5,208 nt of DNA from CAZITB01 sp964542055 (GTDB lineage: Bacteria; Planctomycetota; Phycisphaerae; Sedimentisphaerales; CAMDDF01). A model generated the notes under the pieces. It was not told the DNA's origin. It searched no databases and worked only from the letters and a program-made list of their open reading frames with translations. Location of the stretch: NCBI GenBank assembly GCA_964542055.1, contig CAZITB010000160.1, positions 1 to 5,208 of the forward strand, written 5' to 3'. The position numbers and the translations under genes were made by a program. This document shows positions 1 to 5,149 of the stretch, in pieces (within the stretch, counting starts at the first letter, position 1; each line of letters opens with the position of its first letter).

Positions 1-46
1 TTACATTTTTTTAATTATTTCAAGGGACACTGCTTTGGAATGACGG

Positions 47-177
47 GTAACGTTTGGCAATATGCGTAGGCCGGGATTTCAAAGCTCCAACCTATCAAAC
101 CGTTAAAACTTTGAGTAAATGTACAAAAGTTTAAATTACTCACATCCCCCGGCTTACGTATATTGCGTGTTAGCAAC
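47..177. repeat. attC-like palindromic repeat, copy A
   Basis: The site starts with GTAACGTTTG (47-56) and ends with GTTAGCAAC (169-177). The inner arms 57-75 and 148-166 are 19 bp each. They pair at 17 positions, and the two exceptions are G-T wobbles, so a single strand would fold into a long hairpin. The spacer next to the left core is 5 nt (GTTTG) against 2 nt (GT) on the right, giving an asymmetric bulge. The loop holds a smaller hairpin (AAACTTT 106-112 with AAAGTTT 126-132). The plan (short outer core boxes, unpaired spacer, inner arms, variable loop) is that of integron attC sites, but the right core GTTAGCA departs from the GTTRRRY consensus. Identity as a true attC is inferred; the repeat itself is directly visible. 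Confidence 0.8.
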
Positions 178-291
178 TGGGCTTTCTGGTCTAATTGCTT
201 ATTATTTAGTTGTTTATATACTTAATCAATCCGCTATGACCTTGCAACGAAGCACAGAATTTATTTTGTTTTTGCGGGTTGGCAATTCTAA

Positions 292-311
292 AACCGCCCT
301 CAAAGGCGGTT
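292..311 (-). terminator. predicted intrinsic terminator after the operon
   Basis: On the minus strand, AACCGCC and GGCGGTT form a perfect 7-bp, GC-rich stem with a 6-nt loop, followed by TT and then AG, so the T tract is short (TTTT counting the stem end). It lies about 95 bp beyond the regulator stop codon, where transcription of the minus-strand operon should end. On the plus strand no T run follows. The weak T tract lowers confidence. Confidence 0.5.
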
Positions 312-338
312 ACTCGGGCTGGCATTGTAAACTCTTCT

Positions 339-376
339 CGCAAACTTTGCTTTGGCGTTGACCTGTGGGGTTTGCG
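339..376. other. 7-bp perfect inverted repeat (hairpin)
   Basis: CGCAAAC (339-345) and GTTTGCG (370-376) are exact inverted complements with a 24-nt loop. The left arm can alternatively pair locally as GCAAA-C-TTTGC. It lies between the regulator stop and the terminator-like hairpin, so on the minus strand it would be part of the operon's 3' untranslated region. The function is unknown: RNA stabilisation, or part of a conserved non-coding element, are both possible. Confidence 0.35.
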
Positions 377-405
377 GGATGTGCTTACAAATTGGGCTGG
401 ACATT

Positions 406-1158
406 TCACGATTCTAACCATTTTTTAAAATCCTGCACTTTTTCGCGACTAACGATTAAATCTTCGGAATTATTCGATTTAAGGTCAACACGCAATCTAC
501 TGTTTGAATAGCTAACTATATTCGATATTGCAGAAAAAGCAACAAGAAAACTTCGATTAATCCTGAAAAATTTAGCTGGGTCAATTAAGTTTTCTATCTG
601 GTCCAGAGAATAATCAATAGCATAGTCTCTCCCTGAATTGTTTTGAAGAAAGGTATATTTCTCCATACTATAAAAACATTGCACATTGTCAACTGTAAAG
701 ACTTTAATATGTTCACCAACTTTTATTAAAAACTTGCTCTTATATTTTTTTGAAAGCGTATGTAATATAGTGTCAAAAACCTGGGCTGAAATTTCTTTTG
801 GAGCATTGTTTTCTTTATACTTATCAACAGCCTGATTTAATTCACTTTGACCGATTGGTTTTAACAAATAATCGATGCTGTTTACTTTAAAAGCTTTTAG
901 GGCATATTCATCATAGGCGGTAGTAAAAATTACCGGGGCTTTAACGATGGTTTGTTCAAATATCTCAAAGCTTAAACCATCGGACAGTTGAATATCCATA
1001 AAAATCAAATCGGGTGTTTCATTATTGTTTAGCCAAAGCACAGCATTCTTAACTGACTGAATTGTATCAAGAATTACAATATTTCTATCATATTTTTTAA
1101 TCATTCTGGAAAGCTTAATTGCAGCTTCCTTTTCATCTTCAATTATTAAGCACTTCAT
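406..1158 (-). CDS. LytTR-family response regulator
   Basis: This is a cytoplasmic DNA-binding response regulator of 250 aa, the usual length for the LytTR/AlgR/AgrA class. The N-terminal receiver (about 1-120) has the acidic pair E7-D8, the phosphoacceptor D55 in DLIFMDIQLSDG, the conserved T80 in VIFTTAYDEYA, and K100 in DYLLKPI. The C-terminal LytTR domain (about 140-248) has the usual signature: a strand with IKVGEHIKVF, a region with FYSMEKYTFL, and FFRINRSFLV before the last strands. Family knowledge: LytTR domains bind pairs of 9-bp direct repeats about 12 bp apart. Such a pair lies at 4008-4037, upstream of the operon. The ATG lies inside the end of the kinase gene (20-bp overlap), so the two are probably translationally coupled and partners. 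No key residue is missing. Confidence 0.95.
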   Translation of the reverse strand: MKCLIIEDEKEAAIKLSRMIKKYDRNIVILDTIQSVKNAVLWLNNNETPDLIFMDIQLSDGLSFEIFEQTIVKAPVIFTTAYDEYALKAFKVNSIDYLLKPIGQSELNQAVDKYKENNAPKEISAQVFDTILHTLSKKYKSKFLIKVGEHIKVFTVDNVQCFYSMEKYTFLQNNSGRDYAIDYSLDQIENLIDPAKFFRINRSFLVAFSAISNIVSYSNSRLRVDLKSNNSEDLIVSREKVQDFKKWLES

Positions 1159-2203
1159 GACTTTTAGTTTTTATTACAGGCAACCTGACGGTGAAAAATT
1201 CATCTGACTCTGTAATTTCGATTAACAAATCGGTATGGTATGTATACCTGTTCCTTAAATTTTCTAAACCATGTGGTTTCCTGTCAGGCATAATGATGTT
1301 CTTCTTTTGAATGTTATTCGTCACAACAATGAATCCATTTTCTATACCCACTTCAATTTGCAATGGCATATCATCAGAAATTATGTTGTGCTTTATGGCA
1401 TTTTCAACCAAAGTTTGCAACCCCAACGGAACGACTTCGATATCTGTATTTTCGGGTATGGTTGAATGAAATGTGAGGGCATTGCCAAATCGTATTTTTG
1501 AAAGAAATATATAATCCTCCACAAATTTCATTTCAACATCTAACGAAACTAACTCTTTATCACTCTGTTCGAGTACATACCTGTAAATATCACTCAATTT
1601 CTTTACAAAATCGCTTCCCAGTTCAGGATTTCGCTCTATAACACTGCTTAATGTGTTTAAACTATTAAACAGAAAATGAGGGTTTACCTTGTTTTTCAAA
1701 ACTTCGTATTTGGCTTGCAGGTTTTCTCTTTTTAGTTCATCATTTTTTCTAATTGATTTCATCCAATGATTTGAGAGTTGGGTAGAATAATAAATAGCGA
1801 TAATTACAGAATAACAAAACATTACCATTAATGACTTTATTAATACATCCAGAAAAATATCTTCTTTAGCTACATCCCAAAAAAAACGGTCGTAAATATA
1901 GGGTAAAGAAATACTAATAATTATTCCATAGATTAACAAAAAGGCTATGCCAATAATAGTTGTCTTTTTAGGATTTTTTGACCTGTCAAGTTTTTTTTCA
2001 GCATATCTGCCAATGGCATTATTACCAAACCAGAAAGCAAATCCGTATGCCCACCCAAATGAAGCAAACTTAAGATAATATGAGAATGATGAAAAGAGGC
2101 GTGAACCTTGAAACAGGTAACTTACTAATGAACCAGTTGCAAGTATAAATAAAGTCCACCCAATATAATAGTAATATATTTTTTTGTTTTTTATTGATTT
2201 CAT
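1139..2203 (-). CDS. LytS/YehU-type sensor histidine kinase (His_kinase family)
   Basis: This is an inner-membrane sensor kinase, 354 aa from the ATG at 2203. Four predicted membrane helices fall at about 10-31, 44-62, 81-103 and 119-139. A charged linker (about 145-170, likely coiled coil) follows, then the His_kinase domain: phosphoacceptor H176 in NPHFLFNSLN, N-box LVENAIKHN with N268, and glycine motif HGLENLRNRY near G312. There is no large extracytoplasmic domain, so the signal probably comes through the membrane helices or a partner protein. The reading frame also allows a TTG three codons earlier (2212); I chose the ATG because neither has a strong ribosome-binding site and ATG is preferred. 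It lies 75 bp after the lipoprotein gene and overlaps the regulator by 20 bp, indicating one operon and a cognate pair. Confidence 0.93.
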   Translation of the reverse strand: MKSIKNKKIYYYYIGWTLFILATGSLVSYLFQGSRLFSSFSYYLKFASFGWAYGFAFWFGNNAIGRYAEKKLDRSKNPKKTTIIGIAFLLIYGIIISISLPYIYDRFFWDVAKEDIFLDVLIKSLMVMFCYSVIIAIYYSTQLSNHWMKSIRKNDELKRENLQAKYEVLKNKVNPHFLFNSLNTLSSVIERNPELGSDFVKKLSDIYRYVLEQSDKELVSLDVEMKFVEDYIFLSKIRFGNALTFHSTIPENTDIEVVPLGLQTLVENAIKHNIISDDMPLQIEVGIENGFIVVTNNIQKKNIIMPDRKPHGLENLRNRYTYHTDLLIEITESDEFFTVRLPVIKTKSHEVLNN

Positions 2204-2278
2204 GATTTCCAAGATAAATGATTTTTTACAACTGAAGAAACTTTTACATTTATTATCATTCAGGCTTTTTCAAAGTGG

Positions 2279-3934
2279 TTAGTTATCTTTTACTATCCGA
2301 AAACTTAGCCCTGCACCTCGGTTTCCTTGAGGATCGCCACCACGACAGGCCGACCTGCTATTTGCTGCCGGAAGCCAATAACCACCACCACGAAACACTT
2401 TTATTTTGCCAGTTTCCGGGCCTTTTGGATTTATCTTATCATCAATATTGTACTCACCATACCAATCACTACACCATTCTACCATGTTACCGTGCATGTC
2501 GTATAACCCAAAGGCATTAGGCGAAAAACTACCTACGGTAATTGGCTTTTTCCTGTTTATTCCATTTTCACAATCTGTATAAGGTTCTTCACCATTAAAA
2601 TTGGCCTGGTCTGTTGTTACACAGTTGCCTGTATAAAAAGGAGTAGTAGTATTTGCTCTGGCAGCATATTCCCATTCGGCCTCTGTTGGCAACCTACAAC
2701 CCATCCATTCTGCAAATGCTTTGGCATCGTGCCAGTTAACTTGCGTAACAGGGTTTTTAGCTCTGCCATACCGGCCATAAAAAGGTTTTCTCCTGCCTGT
2801 TGCTTTGCAAAAAGCATTATATTGCTCAACAGTGATTGTATACTTACTCATTTTAAATGAGCTTACGGTAACTTCATGTTGAACTTCATCATCCTTTCTT
2901 CCATGTTCAGTCGCCGGGCTGCCCATCACAAAAGTTCCTGCAGGTATATCTACAAACTCTATCACAGGCTTTTCATCAGAGGAGCTTTCTTTTGGCTTTG
3001 TGTCTTCATCTGTCAGATAATTTACATCCCTGCTTTTTGTAACCTGAATTTCAGGGGTGTTGTTGTAGATACGTTGTAATTTCGAAAGATTCTTAGCATT
3101 AAGCGATTGCATTAGTTCGCTTATACTATTTAATATTTTGATTTGTTTTTTGGGTAATTCTTTTTCACCTTCAAAATAATATTCCATAATGGGTGGGTAC
3201 ATGGTAAGCGGGTATTCATTTCCCAAAATTGAAGCCAGGTCCGCACTAATTTTCCCGGTAATGGAAGCCTCTCCTGTATATTTTCCAGGAAAGCCAAACT
3301 GACTTGGGTCAATTTCTCCATTTTGCATTTGTAACCATGCCTCGTTGCTAAAGTCAAATTTATCTCTGCTAAAATCAATCATATTTACATTTGGGTCTAC
3401 TAACATCCAACGTTTTTCAGTTTTGTTCCATACCTCGCAAATTGTGTGGCTTCCATGAAAGTCAGGAATTAAATAAGTAGCATGACCATATCTAACCCTT
3501 GCAGGAATGCCCTTATATTTTAGCATTGATGCAAGCATCAGTGCGTAATTTTGACAACTGAAAACCAACCTGTCCTCAGGTTTTCGGTTAAGTGTTAAAC
3601 CATTTGAGTCTTTGTGATAAAGTGTCGCTAAAATCGACTCTATGGTTGCATATTTTGTCATATCATATCGACTGTCACTTGGCATAACATCTTTATATGA
3701 TGGATATTCTGCAACGATGTGCATAAACTGTTTTTTAATTAATTGGCACAATGCAGGTAATGAATCGGGAAGGTTTTCATACAAATATGCATATTCACCC
3801 GGATCTGTATATGAACTATATTGCTTATAGAAGTCTAAAACAGATTCCTCATCTGTAAATTCAACATTTTGTTGAGCGTTACATCCTGATAATGTTAGGA
3901 TTGAAATTGTGATTAATAATAATGCGTTTCTCAT
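2279..3934 (-). CDS. lipoprotein with transglutaminase-like and SUMF1/FGE-like domains
   Basis: This 551-aa protein begins with a lipoprotein signal: charged MRN, a hydrophobic run, then the lipobox LSGC with C18 as predicted lipidated residue, so it should sit in the cell envelope. Residues about 35-200 form a transglutaminase-like domain with a plausible Cys-His-Asp triad: C127 in FSCQNYA, H163 in GSHTICEVWN and D180 in MLVDPNVNM. A middle part (about 205-290) is unassigned. A polar linker (about 300-322, KPKESSSDEKP) leads to a SUMF1/FGE-type domain (about 323-549) with IPAGTFVMGSP, a stretch with RLPTEAEWEYAAR, GLYDMHGNMVEWCSDW and VFRGGGYW. The paired active-site cysteines of true formylglycine-generating enzymes seem absent, since the residues after GGGYW are LPAANSRSAC with only C530. 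Sulfatase activation is therefore unlikely; a binding or protein-modifying role in the envelope is inferred. It is the first gene of the operon with the kinase and regulator. Confidence 0.9.
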   Translation of the reverse strand: MRNALLLITISILTLSGCNAQQNVEFTDEESVLDFYKQYSSYTDPGEYAYLYENLPDSLPALCQLIKKQFMHIVAEYPSYKDVMPSDSRYDMTKYATIESILATLYHKDSNGLTLNRKPEDRLVFSCQNYALMLASMLKYKGIPARVRYGHATYLIPDFHGSHTICEVWNKTEKRWMLVDPNVNMIDFSRDKFDFSNEAWLQMQNGEIDPSQFGFPGKYTGEASITGKISADLASILGNEYPLTMYPPIMEYYFEGEKELPKKQIKILNSISELMQSLNAKNLSKLQRIYNNTPEIQVTKSRDVNYLTDEDTKPKESSSDEKPVIEFVDIPAGTFVMGSPATEHGRKDDEVQHEVTVSSFKMSKYTITVEQYNAFCKATGRRKPFYGRYGRAKNPVTQVNWHDAKAFAEWMGCRLPTEAEWEYAARANTTTPFYTGNCVTTDQANFNGEEPYTDCENGINRKKPITVGSFSPNAFGLYDMHGNMVEWCSDWYGEYNIDDKINPKGPETGKIKVFRGGGYWLPAANSRSACRGGDPQGNRGAGLSFRIVKDN

Positions 3935-3967
3935 GATTTATAAAGTTTAATGATTTAAATTTTTCTT

Positions 3968-3998
3968 CAAAGATTTCTCAAATCAAAACCTTATCAAA
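3968..3998 (-). promoter_or_regulatory. predicted Bacteroidetes-type promoter of the lipoprotein operon
   Basis: On the minus strand TTTG (3995-3998) is followed after exactly 19 bp by AATCTTTG (3968-3975). The Bacteroidetes primary sigma factor consensus is TTTG, 19-21 bp, TAnnTTTG, so only one position departs (A for T at the first base of the -7 box). Transcription would begin around 3960, leaving a leader of roughly 25-30 nt before the ATG at 3934. The direct repeats at 4008-4037 lie just upstream, at the position expected for an activator. Confidence 0.5.
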
Positions 3999-4007
3999 AT
4001 TTAAGTC

Positions 4008-4037
4008 GATGAGTTGTTGAATTATACAGATGAGTTG
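4008..4037. promoter_or_regulatory. direct-repeat operator, candidate LytTR binding site
   Basis: GATGAGTTG occurs at 4008-4016 and again, identically, at 4029-4037. The gap is 12 bp and the start-to-start distance 21 bp, so both copies face the same side of the helix two turns apart. LytTR regulators such as AgrA bind pairs of 9-bp direct repeats with 12-13 bp between them and a GTT core, which this pair has (TGAGTT). The nearer copy ends about 10 bp upstream of the predicted -33 box. Because the same operon encodes a LytTR regulator, autoregulation is the natural inference. The GTT-containing strand is opposite to the transcribed direction, and the flanking bases fit the published consensus only partly. 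Confidence 0.55.
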
Positions 4038-4246
4038 AACCATTGTATTTAGCCCCTTGTGTGTGGGGTTTCCTCGAAGTCCTTGCGGGCGAAAAAAAAC
4101 AAAGTAAATTACCTTCGGTGAGCTCGCAAGCTCGGTTCCCATCAAGTTTGCACTTACTTATCCACGGAGAACCATTCCAATTATTTTTATCCGTTTTCTG
4201 TCAATATTTCAATCAATGCTTCAAGGTTTGGGGTCGTTGTAGCCTT
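4038..4246. other. gene-free 5' region of unit 1
   Basis: About 210 bp lie between the operator and repeat copy B. The 90-codon plus-strand frame crossing it (4043-4315) runs into the repeat and has no recognisable protein character. On the minus strand a frame of some 70 codons is open without any ATG, so I do not call a gene. Visible structure includes CCCC/GGGG around a GT-rich loop (4053-4068) and GAGCT/AGCTC with a 4-nt loop (4120-4133). The part 4050-4170 is GC-richer than the genes. It may be a degraded gene end or a conserved non-coding element; nothing firmer can be said. Confidence 0.4.
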
Positions 4247-4381
4247 GTTGCTAACGTTTGGCAAGTAAGCCCAGTGCCGGCATTCTTGCGATTTTTTTTT
4301 GGTTTTAGGTTATAGCTAATTTAAGAATTATTTTTCGGATTTGCGATGGACAAGGCATTGGGTTTACTTGCTGTTAGGGCC
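4247..4381. repeat. attC-like palindromic repeat, copy B
   Basis: The site starts with GTTGCTAACGTTTG (4247-4260) and ends with GTTAGGGCC (4373-4381). The inner arms 4261-4278 and 4354-4371 are 18 bp and pair at 16 positions; the two exceptions are G-T wobbles. As in copy A, the left spacer is 5 nt (GTTTG) but the right is 1 nt, and CTAAC to GTTAG spans 127 bp in both copies although the loops differ entirely. The loop is very AT-rich, with a run of nine T (4292-4300). The outer 4 bp on either side of the CTAAC/GTTAG core do not pair with each other but do pair with the far ends of the flanking units, as expected of a junction between two cassettes. Confidence 0.8.
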
Positions 4382-4777
4382 TGGCGGATTATCAGTAACT
4401 AGTTCCTCAACCTTTGATATCAGTTTCTTTACCGGCACAAAATAAGAAAGTACTATATCTTTTTGGAAATCAAATAAATCATCATAATCACCTTTCTGTC
4501 TCCAGGTAAATAATTGGGAGAATATTTTACCCAGTTCTTTATCAATCTTGCCAGTCTTAACGAAATGCTCTGAAAAATTTGATTTTGCTCCGTTATGGGT
4601 TGTAGGCTTAAGGTCATCTCTTAACAAAAGAGCTATAACAGCATAATATGCTGCATAATACAGACGGTTGATCGCGGAATTCCATTTTTCTTTATCAGCT
4701 AGAATATGAGCATCATCCAAAGTGTCCTTTGCTCTGGCGATCCTATAGTTAATCAAATCTTCTTTAGTGCCGCTCAT
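4364..4777 (-). CDS. HEPN-domain protein, probable toxin of an MNT-HEPN pair
   Basis: This 137-aa, all-helical protein is of the HEPN family (about 5-125). The signature helix is seen at 35-52, AINRLYYAAYYAVIALLL, followed by the THNGAKSNFSEHF region (60-72) and TWRQKGDYDD (91-100), both typical of family members next to minimal nucleotidyltransferases. HEPN proteins are often RNases with an R-x(4-6)-H motif. Here the closest match is R53 to H61 with seven residues between, so catalysis by that motif is uncertain. The ATG overlaps the MNT stop codon by four bases (ATGA, 4774-4777), indicating coupled translation. The last residues GPNSK and the stop codon lie inside repeat copy B, so the native C-terminus is supplied by the repeat. 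Toxin role is inferred from family and context. Confidence 0.88.
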   Translation of the reverse strand: MSGTKEDLINYRIARAKDTLDDAHILADKEKWNSAINRLYYAAYYAVIALLLRDDLKPTTHNGAKSNFSEHFVKTGKIDKELGKIFSQLFTWRQKGDYDDLFDFQKDIVLSYFVPVKKLISKVEELVTDNPPGPNSK

Positions 4778-5094
4778 TTCAATTTAATCCCTTCATTTTT
4801 TATATTCTCGAATAGAGGTGTAATGGAGTATTTATTATTCCAATCCTTCTTTGAATATATAAGTGGTGAAATGATCTCACCGGTTTCTAGCTCTAGATCG
4901 TAAAAATCGTCCATGAATTTAGTTTCAAGGTCATAAGATATACTTGGACGATTAAGTAAGATTAAAAGATCCCAATCTGAAAGTTTCTTAGCTCTTCCTC
5001 TAGCTCGAGATCCATATAAAAAAACTTCTGAATCAGGGGCGTTTTTATCTACTACCTTAATGATCTTTTCTAATATCTTCTCTTTTTTACCCAT
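4774..5094 (-). CDS. MNT-type minimal nucleotidyltransferase, probable antitoxin
   Basis: This 106-aa protein has the DNA polymerase beta-like nucleotidyltransferase fold. The core motif GS-x10-DxD is exact: G28-S29, then D40 and D42 in GSRARGRAKKLSDWDLL. The third metal-binding carboxylate, usually an aspartate on a later strand, is not evident: the likely strand is IISPLIYSK (74-82). In known MNT-HEPN systems the MNT protein neutralises the HEPN toxin, in some cases by adding AMP to it; that role is inferred. The length is normal for the family. It precedes and overlaps the HEPN gene (ATGA). The ATG at 5094 is the only early Met, but a promoter-like TATCTTTG lies only 4 nt upstream, so the mRNA may be nearly leaderless. 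The frame stays open upstream into repeat copy C, so a non-ATG upstream start cannot be excluded. Confidence 0.9.
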   Translation of the reverse strand: MGKKEKILEKIIKVVDKNAPDSEVFLYGSRARGRAKKLSDWDLLILLNRPSISYDLETKFMDDFYDLELETGEIISPLIYSKKDWNNKYSITPLFENIKNEGIKLK

Positions 5095-5098
5095 ATAA

Positions 5099-5106
5099 CA
5101 AAGATA
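5099..5106 (-). promoter_or_regulatory. possible -7 promoter box of the MNT-HEPN pair
   Basis: The minus strand reads TATCTTTG, an exact TAnnTTTG match, ending 4 nt before the MNT start codon. No TTTG is found 19-21 bp upstream; the bases there read CTTC. If active, transcription would start at or very near the ATG, giving a leaderless message. The box could be a chance match in AT-rich DNA. Confidence 0.3.
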
Positions 5107-5149
5107 TGAAATTAATTTTTCTGAAGATGGAAGGTTTTCTTTTCCGCTT

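Larger units (their letters stand above)
178..405. other. gene-free 3' region of unit 1, GC-richer and hairpin-rich
   Basis: This stretch follows the response regulator stop codon and runs to repeat copy A. A 71-codon minus-strand frame covers part of it, but its residue make-up is unlike a folded protein and it would overlap the regulator's end, so I do not call it a gene. The visible content is non-coding structure: a terminator-like hairpin (292-311), a second perfect 7-bp stem (339-345 with 370-376), and a 6-bp stem AGAATT/AATTCT just beyond the terminator on the minus strand. It is noticeably richer in G and C between about 270 and 400 than the neighbouring genes. Confidence 0.5.
170..4255. 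mobile_element. cassette-like unit 1 (lipoprotein and two-component operon)
   Basis: This is the DNA between repeat copies A and B. Its ends are inverted complements: GTTAGCAAC at 169-177 against GTTGCTAAC at 4247-4255. Beyond a 2-nt mismatch another 4 bp match (GGCT after 177 against AGCC before 4247). In an integron cassette the two ends come together in the excised circle and must pair, which explains why complementarity is between the unit's ends and not across one repeat copy. At about 4.1 kb with three genes it is much larger than ordinary cassettes of roughly one gene. Which flanking repeat belongs to the unit cannot be settled here; the minus-strand gene direction favours copy A, since genes usually end near their own attC. 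Confidence 0.5.

Noticed and set aside
1..69. Plus-strand frame open from the window edge to a TAG at 67-69 inside repeat copy A, possibly the end of an upstream gene
   Set aside because: Only 22 codons are visible with no recognisable motif. A second plus frame is also open to 41-43, so neither can be preferred.
47..177. Repeat copies as insertion-sequence terminal inverted repeats or a CRISPR array
   Set aside because: No transposase or cas gene is present. The copies are long palindromes at irregular 0.9-4.2 kb intervals, unlike CRISPR repeats, and no target-site duplication is seen.
206..421. 71-codon minus-strand frame in the 3' region of unit 1
   Set aside because: It overlaps the regulator's end, spans the terminator-like hairpin, and has no protein-family character. 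It is best explained as non-coding DNA.
2209..2216. TATCTTGG just upstream of the kinase start as a separate promoter
   Set aside because: It has one mismatch to TAnnTTTG and no TTTG at 19-21 bp upstream (TTTC instead). The 75-bp gap fits an operon without a second promoter.
364..4071. Ten-base string TGTGGGGTTT at 364-373 and 4062-4071 as flanking repeats of unit 1
   Set aside because: A 10-base coincidence is expected several times in a window of this size, and the surrounding sequence does not match.
4043..4315. 90-codon plus-strand frame upstream of and into repeat copy B
   Set aside because: It covers the repeat core and poly-T loop, runs opposite to all real genes, and has no domain signature.
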